A stretch of 64,000 nt of DNA from Rossellomorea marisflavi (GTDB taxonomy: Bacteria; Bacillota; Bacilli; Bacillales; Bacillaceae_B): the NCBI RefSeq assembly GCF_001274775.1, contig NZ_LGUE01000001.1:1024334-1088333 (forward strand), read 5' to 3'. The translations under genes and the position numbers were made by a program. The first letter of the stretch is position 1. Every line of letters begins with the position of its first letter. Below, one piece after another: positions 25,932-34,831 of the stretch. The notes under the pieces were generated by a model. It searched no databases. It saw nothing but the letters and a program-made list of their open reading frames with translations, and was not told the origin of the DNA.

Positions 25932-26810
25932 TTGGAGTTGAGTTGGTTACGGACGTTTATCGTCGCTTCCCAGACACGCAATTTCAGAAAGGCATCTGAA
26001 CAATTGTATATCTCTCAGCCATCTGTATCGGTCCATATCAAACAGTTGGAAAAAGAGCTGGGTGTGGCCCTTTTTGAACGGAGCAACAAGAAGGTGGCAT
26101 TGACCGAAGCAGGTCGATACTTTGTGGGGGAAGCCAAAGAGATGGTGAGGGTTCATGAAGATGGATTGAAGAAGATGCGATCCTTCATGCAAGGGTATAC
26201 CGCTGCATTGAAGATTGCCATCTCTCCTTTGATAGCCGATACCATCCTGCCTGCCGTATTGAAACGATTCATGAACGAATATCCGTACGTTGAAGTGGAC
26301 GTGAAAATCATCGAGTCCAATGATATTGAACGCGCCGTCATGAACGAAGAAGTTGATATCGGGCTGTCCTGTCTTCCCTCCCTTCATAAAGAGGTGGGAA
26401 GCGAAAAACTCTACTCGGACCGGGTCATGCTTGTTGCACCGCATGATGGGAGAGATTTTGAATCCGCCCTTCCCCTCGATGAAGAAGAAGTTCTCCACCA
26501 TGCGAGGATCCTCACCCATAATCATCCAGGCTATTGGGAGGAACTGTGCGAGATCCTGAAACATTTTTACCCCAACTCCAAGATGATGAAGGTGTCACAG
26601 ATTCACATTACCAAACGATTCATTACCGAGGGGCTTGGCGTATCGTTTTTGCCGTCTTCCACAGTCAGAAGGGAACTTCTTGAAGGGAGACTGATGGAAA
26701 TTCCAGTCCATTCTTTTGAACTACCGGAAGCAAATGCATACTCCCTTTGGAAATATCCACATGAAACTCAGCAGCAATTCCTTCAATTCTTGTCCCGCTT
26801 CCATTATTAA
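25932..26810 (+). CDS. citR: LysR-family regulator of citA
   Basis: A 292-residue LysR protein: N-terminal winged HTH (ELSWLRTFIVASQTRNFRKASEQLYISQPSVSVHIKQLEKELG) and a C-terminal effector-binding domain. It is divergent from citA, as CitR is in B. subtilis, where it represses citA. It starts with TTG, 7 nt after GGGAGG. Confidence 0.88.
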   Translation: MELSWLRTFIVASQTRNFRKASEQLYISQPSVSVHIKQLEKELGVALFERSNKKVALTEAGRYFVGEAKEMVRVHEDGLKKMRSFMQGYTAALKIAISPLIADTILPAVLKRFMNEYPYVEVDVKIIESNDIERAVMNEEVDIGLSCLPSLHKEVGSEKLYSDRVMLVAPHDGRDFESALPLDEEEVLHHARILTHNHPGYWEELCEILKHFYPNSKMMKVSQIHITKRFITEGLGVSFLPSSTVRRELLEGRLMEIPVHSFELPEANAYSLWKYPHETQQQFLQFLSRFHY

Positions 26811-26830
26811 CGTGCTCGTCTTTGACTCCT

Positions 26831-27301
26831 TCATGTGACAGTTATACTGACATCACCCTCGCAACCTCTGGATTCATCCCATGTCACATGTATCTCGAAT
26901 GTACCTTTTCTCAACAGGTAAGGGAATCGCCTCCTGATGGAAGCCTGCATAGGGAGTCCTGGAACGTCGGACAGGGCAATCCACGTGGGGATGCCCTCCG
27001 CCGGTTTTTTCAAGAGTTCTCCGGTAAACTCAGTCGCAAGATAATTAAAGATGATAAACCTTTCCATTCTCTCAGGGTTGACATACTCATAAATCCCTTT
27101 GTATTGCAGGTTCTTTACTTCAAGACCGGTCTCTTCCTTCACCTCGCGGATGGCGGCTTCTGTAAAGGATTCAGGAAACTCTACTTTGCCACCCGGTGGA
27201 ATGAAGCCTTTAAAATCATCATGCTGCCGGTCGATCAGCAGTACCCGATCTCCGTCCTTGATCAAGCATAGCGTCCAAAACTTCGTATGTACGATGGTCA
27301 A
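26831..27301 (-). CDS. Nudix hydrolase, 8-oxo-dGTPase-like
   Basis: A 156-residue Nudix enzyme with a complete Nudix box: [18 protein letters not shown] continuing KEETGL (residues about 38-61). It probably cleaves oxidised or other nucleoside triphosphates (MutT-like housecleaning). It starts with TTG, 7 nt after AAGGTGA, overlapping the upstream gene's stop as TTGA. Confidence 0.8.
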   Translation of the reverse strand: MTIVHTKFWTLCLIKDGDRVLLIDRQHDDFKGFIPPGGKVEFPESFTEAAIREVKEETGLEVKNLQYKGIYEYVNPERMERFIIFNYLATEFTGELLKKPAEGIPTWIALSDVPGLPMQASIRRRFPYLLRKGTFEIHVTWDESRGCEGDVSITVT

Positions 27302-27654
27302 CGGTCGGTCACCTTGATTTCCCTGATCACAGAATGCCCCTTCGATCTTGCCTCATCCAGCCATTCCCACTCTTCCTTCAGCTCGATTCGGCCATCCTCC
27401 AAAACAGCAGGAGTAGAACGGCATATCCCTCCCCGGATGGCTCCATTCACATTCACATGATTGTACCGGAAGTCAAGACACCCATCATCGCCCACCAATC
27501 CGATAAGGAAGCCTTTTTGTATATCCCCTCCTTCATAGGAACCTGTCAGAAGATCTCCTTCCTGCCGGTATTTGAAAATGGTGCGTGTCGATACCTCTCC
27601 GTTTTCTGAGTTTTCAACAGCTGTAAATATGCGATTATGGTAGTTGATCAACAA
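27298..27654 (-). CDS. Small conserved-type protein of unknown function
   Basis: A 118-residue protein ([26 protein letters not shown]..., then [19 protein letters not shown]) with a beta-rich pattern. I recall similar proteins being labelled N-acetylglutamate synthase-like, but no catalytic motif supports that. GGAGG lies 6 nt before TTG 27654; a second TTG follows directly. It overlaps the Nudix gene by 4 nt, so the two are coupled. Confidence 0.7.
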   Translation of the reverse strand: MLINYHNRIFTAVENSENGEVSTRTIFKYRQEGDLLTGSYEGGDIQKGFLIGLVGDDGCLDFRYNHVNVNGAIRGGICRSTPAVLEDGRIELKEEWEWLDEARSKGHSVIREIKVTDR

Positions 27655-27817
27655 TCTATTCCTCCTTCGATATGATTTTCACAGTATACCAACGTCTGTT
27701 TTATTATTCAATATAATCTGATAATAAAACAGGACACGATTTATGCATTTTCTCTTCCTTATACAAGGGCGCTGGCACGCTCTACTAAAAGTAAACAAAA
27801 GATAAAAATCTTTGGAA

Positions 27818-28119
27818 CAAAAAGAGATTGGGAAAAACAAAAAAGGTCCTGACGATCAGTATGGCTTCTTTATACCGCTCATGATTTCCGTGCAAGACTG
27901 CGCGCGGGTAGCTCGTGAGCCTCCTCGGCAAGCCTGCGGGGTCTCAAATCAGCCACTCTTCCCTCTGGAGTCTTCGTCTTGCACTCCAATCAACCGCTAG
28001 GAACAAGTAAATAGTAATGGTATAGTAATGGTCATGAAACAAATGAAAAACCCGAACTATCTCAGGCAAGATAGTTCGGGTTTTACTATGACTAAAACAC
28101 TCTTGTCCCAGCCTCTTTT
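27818..28119. repeat. MITE-like palindromic repeat, copy A
   Basis: An intergenic element of about 300 bp with imperfect terminal inverted repeats (AAAAAGAGATTGGGA at the left, TTGTCCCAGCCTCTTTT at the right). Its core is bounded by GTGCAAGAC (27889-27897) and GTCTTGCAC (27975-27983). The core is nearly identical, in inverted orientation, to copy B at 31311-31562. No coding frame is credible. Similar cores are, from memory, common between genes in Bacillaceae. Confidence 0.75.
28047..28084. terminator. Strong hairpin inside repeat copy A
   Basis: AAAACCCGAACTATC (28047-28061) pairs perfectly with GATAGTTCGGGTTTT (28070-28084) over an 8-nt loop, with T tracts on both sides. It can end transcription of the small gene at 28141-28461. 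The matching part of copy B lacks this hairpin. Confidence 0.8.
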
Positions 28120-28140
28120 CAAATCTATGAACGTTCATAA

Positions 28141-28461
28141 TCAGCGGCCAAGGTGCTGTCGGATATCTTCCTTCGCCATCTGGACGGCTTCATTGAATGT
28201 ATTGACATTATTTGATGCCCAGGAATTGTAAAGTTTGATCAAATCGGTGCGATTATATACCTGGCCAGCAAATTCCTGATAGAAATAAATCAACAGTACA
28301 TTGACGACTTCTTTCGGAAGCAGGTTTCGCTTTTCAATCCCTTTGATCGAGATGATTTCAAGCCCCCTGAGGTCCTCTTTTAAGATTGACCGGGTCATCT
28401 CGAATGGATCGGCGCGGTAACAGAGTTCAATCTCTTCTGTGCTTAAATTTTGCAGCTCCAT
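28141..28461 (-). CDS. Small DnaD/DnaB DDBH2-like domain protein
   Basis: A 106-residue protein. Its second half (LPKEVVNVLLIYFYQEF..., then YNSWASNNVNTFNEAVQMAKED) resembles the DDBH2 domain shared by Firmicute DnaD and DnaB replication-initiation proteins, with a YxxW and V-x-T-x-x-EA pattern near its C-terminus. That domain binds ssDNA in DnaD. It could be a small replication or repair accessory protein; this is inferred from motif similarity only. Confidence 0.55.
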   Translation of the reverse strand: MELQNLSTEEIELCYRADPFEMTRSILKEDLRGLEIISIKGIEKRNLLPKEVVNVLLIYFYQEFAGQVYNRTDLIKLYNSWASNNVNTFNEAVQMAKEDIRQHLGR

Positions 28462-28603
28462 GGCCCCCTGCCCCTTTCTCTAACTATCCCGATTATAACA
28501 GATTGATGGGTGGGGGTTCCAACTATAATGTGCAGTTGTAACCTAATTGTAAACGTTTGTTCACCCTTTGTTCATCAAACTCCAAGACCTTGTGATAAGC
28601 GTT

Positions 28604-28864
28604 TCATCTTTTCAGTTTTGCCCTTAAATCCTCTAGTTCTTCAAGAGAAAGAGAAGGAAGAAGATGCTGAATTTCCTTTTCCAATGCTTTCTTGTTTTCC
28701 TCCCGGTACTCCTGCCACCACTCTCGGAGTCCCTCCGTATGCTCCATCAGATACTCGAGATCAATTTCTTCCACTTCATCATCAGACAAATACTGAAGGG
28801 TGGAAGCGAGCAGCCTCTCAAGTTTCTTGTATTTCCATTCCAAGCTCTCACTCTTTGATGCCAT
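28604..28864 (-). CDS. Small helical protein of unknown function
   Basis: An 86-residue, highly charged, coiled-coil-like protein (EWKYKKLERLL, YLSDDEVEEIDLEYLMEHTEGLREWWQEYREE). No family is recognised. The frame extends to 28915, but GGAGG lies 9 nt before ATG 28864, the chosen start. Confidence 0.6.
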   Translation of the reverse strand: MASKSESLEWKYKKLERLLASTLQYLSDDEVEEIDLEYLMEHTEGLREWWQEYREENKKALEKEIQHLLPSLSLEELEDLRAKLKR

Positions 28865-28915
28865 GCATTCATTCCTCCTTATGTGTAGTATAGCCAGCAG
28901 GATTCCGTTCCACAC

Positions 28916-28937
28916 AAAAACGACCAGGCCCTGGTCG
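28916..28937 (-). terminator. Terminator of the DedA-family gene
   Basis: Minus-strand CGACCAG pairs with CTGGTCG over a GGC loop and is followed by TTTTT. Confidence 0.75.
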
Positions 28938-28943
28938 CAACGT

Positions 28944-29552
28944 TTACTTCTTCTTGAATCGCTTCATCCACTTGTATGCAAAATAGATCAGTACGAGTGC
29001 AATGAGCACATAGGCGACGGAAGAATATACGTCCATATATTGAACGATGCTGTCCCATGAATCTCCAACAGCCGATCCCACCCATACAAGAACGGTATTC
29101 CATATCAATGTACCGATAAAGGTGAAGAGGAGGAAGTAGATGAATTTCATCTTTGCAACTCCTGCAGGAATGGAAATGAGACTTCGGATCAACGGCACCA
29201 TGCGTCCAAGGAGGACGACGCGATACCCATAAAGGTCAAACCATCCATCTGCTTTTCTTATATCTTCCTTTTTGACTCTGAGAATGTGCCCCCATCTATC
29301 TACAATCCGTTCAAGTTTGTCTTTTGAGAGTAATACTCCGATCCCATACAGGATGATGGCCCCTGCCACAGAACCTGCAGTAGATGCGAGAATGACGCCC
29401 GGAATCGTCATACTGCTCGTTGTCGTCATGAACCCGCCGAACGTCAGGATGATCTCAGATGGGATGGGTGGGAAGATATTTTCTAGTGCCACCAATAAGA
29501 AAATCCCAAGGTAACCGTATTGTTCCATGCTTTCAATAATCCACTTTTCCAT
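28944..29552 (-). CDS. DedA-family membrane protein
   Basis: A 202-residue protein with about five membrane segments. The family marks are ENIFPPIPSEIIL near the N-terminus and GYRVVLLGRMVPLIRSLISIPAG, carrying the conserved G-x-x-x-R-x-x-P-x-x-R region. Some Bacillus DedA proteins (UptA) return undecaprenyl phosphate across the membrane; whether this one does is not known. It has its own terminator. Confidence 0.85.
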   Translation of the reverse strand: MEKWIIESMEQYGYLGIFLLVALENIFPPIPSEIILTFGGFMTTTSSMTIPGVILASTAGSVAGAIILYGIGVLLSKDKLERIVDRWGHILRVKKEDIRKADGWFDLYGYRVVLLGRMVPLIRSLISIPAGVAKMKFIYFLLFTFIGTLIWNTVLVWVGSAVGDSWDSIVQYMDVYSSVAYVLIALVLIYFAYKWMKRFKKK

Positions 29553-29668
29553 GTCTGCCTCCGAAGATGGTAGATTCGATTGTTTAGAGAAATGTCACAT
29601 CCAGATTGCTCTGTCTGTATGTAGAGCTGGTATAATGAATAGTGTTCAATGAGTAGTGACAGCCAATG

Positions 29669-30265
29669 TTAACAGATCAAGAGATCTTTCAATGTTTTTT
29701 CATACAATTTTGATGGAATCTGATCCTGCCGGATGAAGGAGTAGATGGATATCCCATTCTCCAATGATAAGATTGCCCAGGCAAGTTCTTCCGGCGTCAG
29801 CTCTTTAGAAGGATACACATCCCCCAGGAGCTTCTTGATGCCTGAAGCAATCTGATCGACCGAGGCTTGGATGAGGTTAGACCACTTTTCCTTTACGGAA
29901 GGATCCCTCATGGCGTAAAGTAGGAATTCTATGTTAAGCAAACAGGATGATTGTTCGAGAGTTTTCCGTTTTTCATAGTACTGATTCATAGCTATCACAA
30001 AGTCTTCAATGGAAGCCTGTTGCACAAGGATGGATTCGATGTCATTCACGTATCCCTCCATTTGCTGCTGAAGGATTATCAGGAACAGATTCTCCTTTGA
30101 ATCAAAATGGGCGTAAAAGGCACCTTTGCTATATCCTGCTTTTTCAGAGATTTTGTCTATGGAAGTACCGTGGAAACCCATTTGTGCAAATAGTTCCATT
30201 GCTGCACCTAGAAGTGCTTGTCTTGTCTCGTTCCTTCTTTCCTCTTGCGTCATTCTTCTATTCAT
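29669..30265 (-). CDS. TetR-family regulator
   Basis: A 198-residue TetR protein with the N-terminal HTH (LLGAAMELFAQMGFHGTSIDKISEKAGYSKGAFYAHF) and a helical ligand domain. AGGAGGG lies 4-5 nt before the ATG. It is divergent from the heme O synthase gene, with a palindrome on that gene's -10 region. It probably represses that gene and itself. Confidence 0.85.
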   Translation of the reverse strand: MNRRMTQEERRNETRQALLGAAMELFAQMGFHGTSIDKISEKAGYSKGAFYAHFDSKENLFLIILQQQMEGYVNDIESILVQQASIEDFVIAMNQYYEKRKTLEQSSCLLNIEFLLYAMRDPSVKEKWSNLIQASVDQIASGIKKLLGDVYPSKELTPEELAWAILSLENGISIYSFIRQDQIPSKLYEKTLKDLLIC

Positions 30266-30282
30266 GATGCCCTCCTGATTTC

Positions 30283-30325
30283 TTGACAGTTTACGAATAT
30301 ACTATTAATATACCATATAGTATAT
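30283..30325 (+). promoter_or_regulatory. Heme O synthase promoter overlapped by a TetR-type operator
   Basis: TTGACA (30283-30288), 17 nt, TAATAT (30306-30311). A perfect inverted repeat, ATATACTAT (30297-30305) and ATAGTATAT (30317-30325), encloses the -10 element, so a bound repressor would block RNA polymerase. Confidence 0.7.
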
Positions 30326-30393
30326 ATATTCTTTTCGGTATGTGCAAACCGAATTACTATCTTCATAGAATCCAGCTAAGTGAGATGATAATA

Positions 30394-31305
30394 ATGAAAA
30401 CTCAAGAGCACGTTTTACCAACGAAACGCGCATATACTGAGGTCTTGACTCAAACCATCAAGACCGGGATCATCAAGTCCAATTTGATTCCAATGGTCGC
30501 CGGATTGACACTGGCGCTTTATACGTTCAATTTGAATTTGATCGAGAATTTGCCTAATATCATTTTGGCCGTTCTTGGGTCTGCCTTGGTGATTGGTGCT
30601 GCCGGTGCATTCAACAATCTCTATGACCGGGATATCGACATCCTTATGGAGCGGACTAAGAACCGTCCTACCGTCACCGGTGATATTCAGCCGATTACAG
30701 TCCTGTGGATGGCGATCAGCATGGCCCTGGTGGGATTGCTGCTTTTGGCACTTACGACACCTATGGCCGCTCTATTCGGCTTACTCGGCCTCTTCTTCTA
30801 CGTCGTTCCCTATACGATGTGGAGCAAAAGACGAACAATCTATAATACGGAGATAGGGAGTATTTCCGGAGCCATGCCCGTCCTGATCGGATGGACCGCC
30901 GTCCATTCTTCCATCGATCATCCGGCTATCATCAGCCTCTTCGTCATCAGCATGATTTGGCAGATGCCACATTTCTATGCCATCGCAATCAGGAAGCATG
31001 ATGATTACAAAGCAGCAAATGTACCAATGTTGCCTGTTGTGAAAGGATTCAAGCGTACTGTCATGCAAACGAATGTGTATCTCGTGGTGTTGGCACTGGC
31101 CAGTCTCCTTCTCATCCCCGTGAGCATCACCCTCATGACGATCGGACTTGTGCTCAGTGCGGGATGGCTCGTTCTTAGCATCTACGGAAGACGTAAAATG
31201 GAACAGCGTCAATGGGCAAATACCATGTTCTTTTATTCTTTACTTCACATGACACTGCTATTCTCAGCTGTCATTGTATTTTCCCTGCTGGGCATCATAT
31301 TCTAA
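30394..31305 (+). CDS. ctaO: Protoheme IX farnesyltransferase (heme O synthase)
   Basis: A 303-residue UbiA-family prenyltransferase with nine or so membrane helices. It attaches a farnesyl group to heme B, making heme O for terminal oxidases. The Asp-rich motif is NNLYDRDID and the second motif YTMWSKRRTIYNTEIG. The open frame reaches back to 30283, but that lies in the promoter. ATG 30394, 9 nt after GTGAG, is preferred. It stands apart from other cta genes, so a ctaO-type copy under TetR control is inferred; ctaB would be an equally fair name. Confidence 0.9.
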   Translation: MKTQEHVLPTKRAYTEVLTQTIKTGIIKSNLIPMVAGLTLALYTFNLNLIENLPNIILAVLGSALVIGAAGAFNNLYDRDIDILMERTKNRPTVTGDIQPITVLWMAISMALVGLLLLALTTPMAALFGLLGLFFYVVPYTMWSKRRTIYNTEIGSISGAMPVLIGWTAVHSSIDHPAIISLFVISMIWQMPHFYAIAIRKHDDYKAANVPMLPVVKGFKRTVMQTNVYLVVLALASLLLIPVSITLMTIGLVLSAGWLVLSIYGRRKMEQRQWANTMFFYSLLHMTLLFSAVIVFSLLGIIF

Positions 31306-31310
31306 ACGGT

Positions 31311-31562
31311 AAAGAGGCTGAGACAAATATGTTCTAGTCATAGTAAAACCCGGATCATTTGTTTAATGAACATTAAAATTTCATCGTTTCCAGCGGTTGA
31401 TCGGAGTGCAAGACGAAGACTCCAGCGGGAAGAGTAGCTGATGTGAGACCCCGCAGGCCTGCCGAGGAGGCTCACGGGCTACCCGCGGAAAGCGTAGTCT
31501 TGCACGGAGATCATGAGCGGTATTAAAGGGGCCTCTTTTAGTTTTGTCCCATCCCCTTTTTA
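31311..31562. repeat. MITE-like palindromic repeat, copy B
   Basis: A second copy of the element at 27818-28119, in inverted orientation. It has terminal repeats AAAGAGGCTGAGACAA and TTTTGTCCCATCCCC, the shared TAGTCATAGTAAAACCCG, and the core GAGTGCAAGACGAAGACTCC to GTCTTGCAC. It is about 50 bp shorter because the internal terminator-like hairpin is missing. Nothing coding is seen in 31306-31641. Confidence 0.75.
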
Positions 31563-31593
31563 TTATGGATCCTTAAATGCAGCTTATAACTCA

Positions 31594-31633
31594 AAAGCCC
31601 GGAATCCTGTGTGGTTACAGGATTCCGGGCTTT
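31594..31633. terminator. Terminator of the galactonate operon
   Basis: AAAGCCCGGAATCCTGT pairs perfectly with ACAGGATTCCGGGCTTT (17 bp, 6-nt loop). It lies just after the permease stop codon and can act in both directions. Confidence 0.9.
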
Positions 31634-31641
31634 ATTTTCGA

Positions 31642-32994
31642 TTAAACGAAGAAACTGATAAGGAACACTACACCGAATCCTACGAATCCGATGATCGTCT
31701 CCATGACGGTCCATGTTTGTAAGGTCTGCTTCTCCGTCAAACCGAAGAAACGATTGACGAGCCAGAATCCTGAATCATTGACATGAGAGAATACGGTCGC
31801 TCCGCTCGCAATGGAAATGACAAGTAATCCAAGCATCGGCTGGGACACTTCCACCATTCCAAGGATCGGAGACATCAAGCCCGCTGCCGTGATCATGGCG
31901 ACGGTGGCGGACCCCTGTGCTACACGGACGAATGCTGAAATAATAAATGCTACGACGACAAGCGGCAGATTGGACGTTGCCATCATTTCACCCAGTACAT
32001 CCCCTACACCACTATTGATCAAGGTTTGTTTGAACACTCCCCCTGCACCTGTGATGAGGATGATGATCCCAGCAGGTTCCAGGGATTTTGTTGCGATATT
32101 CTGAATATCGTCCTTTGAATAACCCCGTTTCGTCCCAAGGAAGTAAAACGTCAATAGCGTTGAGATCGTCAGAGCGATGAACGGATGACCTATAAAAGTA
32201 AGAATCGATCTCGCAGTGTTCCCTTCTGGTAAAACCAGTCCCGTCACTGTATTGAGAAGGATCAAGAATAATGGAATCATGATCAGGATGAAAATCATAC
32301 CGAAGCTTGGAAGATCTTTTTCATTCTTGAACTTTTGGAGCTCTTCCTGATCGATGAAATCCGGTACTTTAACATCGATTTTATTCCCGATGTACCGGCC
32401 GAACACAGGTCCTGCCAAAATCATGGCCGGAATACCCGCGAGACATCCGAATAAGATGACCCATCCCAGATCTGCATTGAGGATGGACGCAACTGAAATC
32501 GGTCCAGGTGTAGGAGGGACAAAGCTGTGTGTCACAGCAAGTCCCGCCAGCAATGGGATTCCGAAATAAAGCGTCGATTTTTTTGCTTTCTGTGCAAGAC
32601 TATAAACAATCGGGATCAAAATAACCAGTGCAACATCCAAAAATACGGGAATGGCGACAATGAAGCCGGTCAAACCGAGTGCCCATTGTACTTTGTTCTC
32701 CCCGAATTTATTCACCAGTGTAATCGCCAGACGTTCTGCTCCCCCGGAAACCCGGAGCATTTCACCGAACATGGCACCAAGGCCCACAACGACTGCGATG
32801 AACCCCAATGTTCCTCCCATACCCTGTTCAATGGAGGCAATGACTTCCTGCAGCTCCATTCCAGATAAGAGTCCGATGAATAAGCTCGATATGAGCAGTG
32901 CTACAAATGCCTGAAGCTTTGATTTCATAACTAAAAATAATAGCAGTGCGATTCCTAATACGGTAATAAGTATCAACGTTGTTCCTGAATCCAT
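31642..32994 (-). CDS. Gluconate/galactonate permease, GntP family
   Basis: A 450-residue, 12-14-helix GntP-family symporter (FIAVVVGLGAMFGEMLRVSGGAERLA, SFVPPTPGPISVA, HVNDSGFWLVNRFFGLT). As the last gene after the D-galactonate enzymes, it most likely imports D-galactonate. GGGAGG lies about 7 nt before the ATG. Confidence 0.88.
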   Translation of the reverse strand: MDSGTTLILITVLGIALLLFLVMKSKLQAFVALLISSLFIGLLSGMELQEVIASIEQGMGGTLGFIAVVVGLGAMFGEMLRVSGGAERLAITLVNKFGENKVQWALGLTGFIVAIPVFLDVALVILIPIVYSLAQKAKKSTLYFGIPLLAGLAVTHSFVPPTPGPISVASILNADLGWVILFGCLAGIPAMILAGPVFGRYIGNKIDVKVPDFIDQEELQKFKNEKDLPSFGMIFILIMIPLFLILLNTVTGLVLPEGNTARSILTFIGHPFIALTISTLLTFYFLGTKRGYSKDDIQNIATKSLEPAGIIILITGAGGVFKQTLINSGVGDVLGEMMATSNLPLVVVAFIISAFVRVAQGSATVAMITAAGLMSPILGMVEVSQPMLGLLVISIASGATVFSHVNDSGFWLVNRFFGLTEKQTLQTWTVMETIIGFVGFGVVFLISFFV

Positions 32995-33029
32995 GTGAAT
33001 CCCTCCCTTTTGTCAGTCAACCTTTTCCC

Positions 33030-34178
33030 TTACCATTCCGCGATGGAGCCGTCTTTGTGCCTCCAGATTGGATTATGCCAATCATGCCCTTCGGCCGCCA
33101 TCTTTCTTACCACCTCTTCGTTCACTTCGATACCTAGCCCGGGTCCTTGAGGGATCTCTACAAATCCTTCTTCATAACGGAACACGTCCTTATCGACGAT
33201 ATAATCCAGCAGATCGCTTCCGACATTATAATGGATGCCGAGGCTCTGCTCTTGGATGACGGCATTATGGGAAGTCGCATCCACTTGGAGACAGGCTGCG
33301 AGGGCAATCGGACCCAAAGGACAATGGGGTGCTACCGCTACATCAAAGGCTTCTGCCATGGAAATGATTTTCTTGCACTCCGTGATCCCCCCTGCGTGGG
33401 AAAGATCCGGTTGAATGATATCTACATATCCATCCGTCAACAACGGCTTGAATTGCCATCTGGAGAACATTCTCTCTCCTGTGGCGATGGGAATATTCGT
33501 ATGAGCAGCAATCTCTCGGAGCGCCTCATTGTTTTCAGGCAGGACTGGTTCCTCGATGAACATCGGGCGGAACTGTTCAAGTTCTTTGGCCAGAATCTTG
33601 GCCATCGGTTTATGTACTCTTCCGTGGAAATCGATCCCGATGCCGACGTACGGTCCCACGCTTTCCCTGATGGCCGCCACCCTCTCAAGAACCTGATCGA
33701 TCTTCTGATGGGAATCGATGTATTGAAGCTCCTCGGTACCATTCATCTTGATTGCTTCAAATCCCCGATCCACTACTTCTTTAGCCGCTTTTCCAACATC
33801 ACTCGGGCGGTCTCCCCCGATCCATGAATACACTTTGATCGAATCACGACAGGCTCCTCCGAGTAATTGATGGACGGGTGCATCGTAAAACTTCCCTTTT
33901 ATATCCCACAGCGCCTGATCTATGCCCGCAATGGCACTCATCAAAATGGGCCCACCACGATAAAAGCCCGATCGGTACATCATGTTCCAATGATCCTCGA
34001 TGCGGGCAGGATCCTTTCCAATCAGCGTCTGCATGAGTTCTTCGACAGCAGCTTTGACGGATGCTGCCTTTCCTTCGATCACCGGCTCACCCCAGCCTGT
34101 GATTCCCTCGTCTGTTTCGATCTTAAGGAACAACCATCTTGGTGGTACTTGGAATAACTCATATCCTGTTATCTTCAT
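33030..34178 (-). CDS. dgoD: D-galactonate dehydratase
   Basis: A 382-residue enolase-superfamily dehydratase converting D-galactonate to 2-keto-3-deoxygalactonate. The sequence follows E. coli DgoD closely along its length: [20 protein letters not shown], metal ligands in GIDFHGR, FIEEP and ATGERM, the catalytic His in [15 protein letters not shown], and the family C-terminus ending SIAEW. It overlaps the aldolase gene by 4 nt. Confidence 0.93.
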   Translation of the reverse strand: MKITGYELFQVPPRWLFLKIETDEGITGWGEPVIEGKAASVKAAVEELMQTLIGKDPARIEDHWNMMYRSGFYRGGPILMSAIAGIDQALWDIKGKFYDAPVHQLLGGACRDSIKVYSWIGGDRPSDVGKAAKEVVDRGFEAIKMNGTEELQYIDSHQKIDQVLERVAAIRESVGPYVGIGIDFHGRVHKPMAKILAKELEQFRPMFIEEPVLPENNEALREIAAHTNIPIATGERMFSRWQFKPLLTDGYVDIIQPDLSHAGGITECKKIISMAEAFDVAVAPHCPLGPIALAACLQVDATSHNAVIQEQSLGIHYNVGSDLLDYIVDKDVFRYEEGFVEIPQGPGLGIEVNEEVVRKMAAEGHDWHNPIWRHKDGSIAEW

Positions 34179-34819
34179 GTTCTTACCCCTCTCATCATGG
34201 CCAGTTCCCTGAACCGTTTGGCCTTCATTTCAATTTCGTTTAAGAATGCCTCATCCACACATTCTGTTTTATGCACAAGTGAACTCCCGAGTCCTACGCC
34301 GATCGCGCCAGCTTCCAAGAACGTTGCTGCATTTTCTACCGTTACACCACCGGTCGGAAGAAGGCGGACTTGAGGAAGCGGTCCCTGCATATCTTTGATG
34401 AATGATGGTCCGAGGGCCGTTGCAGGAAACACCTTAACGATATCTGCCCCTTCTTCAAAAGCCGTCAAGATTTCAGAAGGCGTATACGCCCCAGGGATAC
34501 TGACTACCCCGTACCGTTTCGCAGTCCGGATCGTTTCGACCTTCAACGTGGGAGATAAAATGAATTTCGCCCCTGCTTCGATTGCTCCCTGTGCAGCGGC
34601 ACCGTCCAAAACGGTACCGGCTCCGACGGTCATTCCGGACTCATTAGACAACTCCCTGATGGTGCGGAGGGCATCGGGTGAATTCAACGTCACTTCTAAA
34701 AGGGTCACGCCTCCTTTTTTCAAAGCGCGGGCAATCTTGACGGCATCCTCTGTACGGTACCCCCTTATAATGGCGATTCCTTTTCCTTCGATAATCTTGT
34801 TAAGCGTTTTCATTTTCAT
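34175..34819 (-). CDS. dgoA: 2-keto-3-deoxy-6-phosphogalactonate/KDPG aldolase
   Basis: A 214-residue KDPG/KHG-aldolase-family enzyme that splits the phosphorylated keto-deoxy acid to pyruvate and glyceraldehyde 3-phosphate. The general-base Glu is in LLEVTLNSP, the Schiff-base Lys in IVKVFPA, and the phosphate site in PTGGV. The operon makes the galacto epimer the likely substrate. Confidence 0.88.
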   Translation of the reverse strand: MKMKTLNKIIEGKGIAIIRGYRTEDAVKIARALKKGGVTLLEVTLNSPDALRTIRELSNESGMTVGAGTVLDGAAAQGAIEAGAKFILSPTLKVETIRTAKRYGVVSIPGAYTPSEILTAFEEGADIVKVFPATALGPSFIKDMQGPLPQVRLLPTGGVTVENAATFLEAGAIGVGLGSSLVHKTECVDEAFLNEIEMKAKRFRELAMMRGVRT

Positions 34820-34831
34820 CAGCCTTCCTTC

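Noticed and set aside
27818..28140. ORFs inside the repeat elements
   Set aside because: They are frames across palindromic repeat DNA present in two copies, without ribosome binding sites.
29620..29650. Extended -10 TGGTATAAT on the plus strand at about 29630
   Set aside because: No -35 and nothing coding downstream; it would only give RNA antisense to the TetR gene end. Too weak to list.
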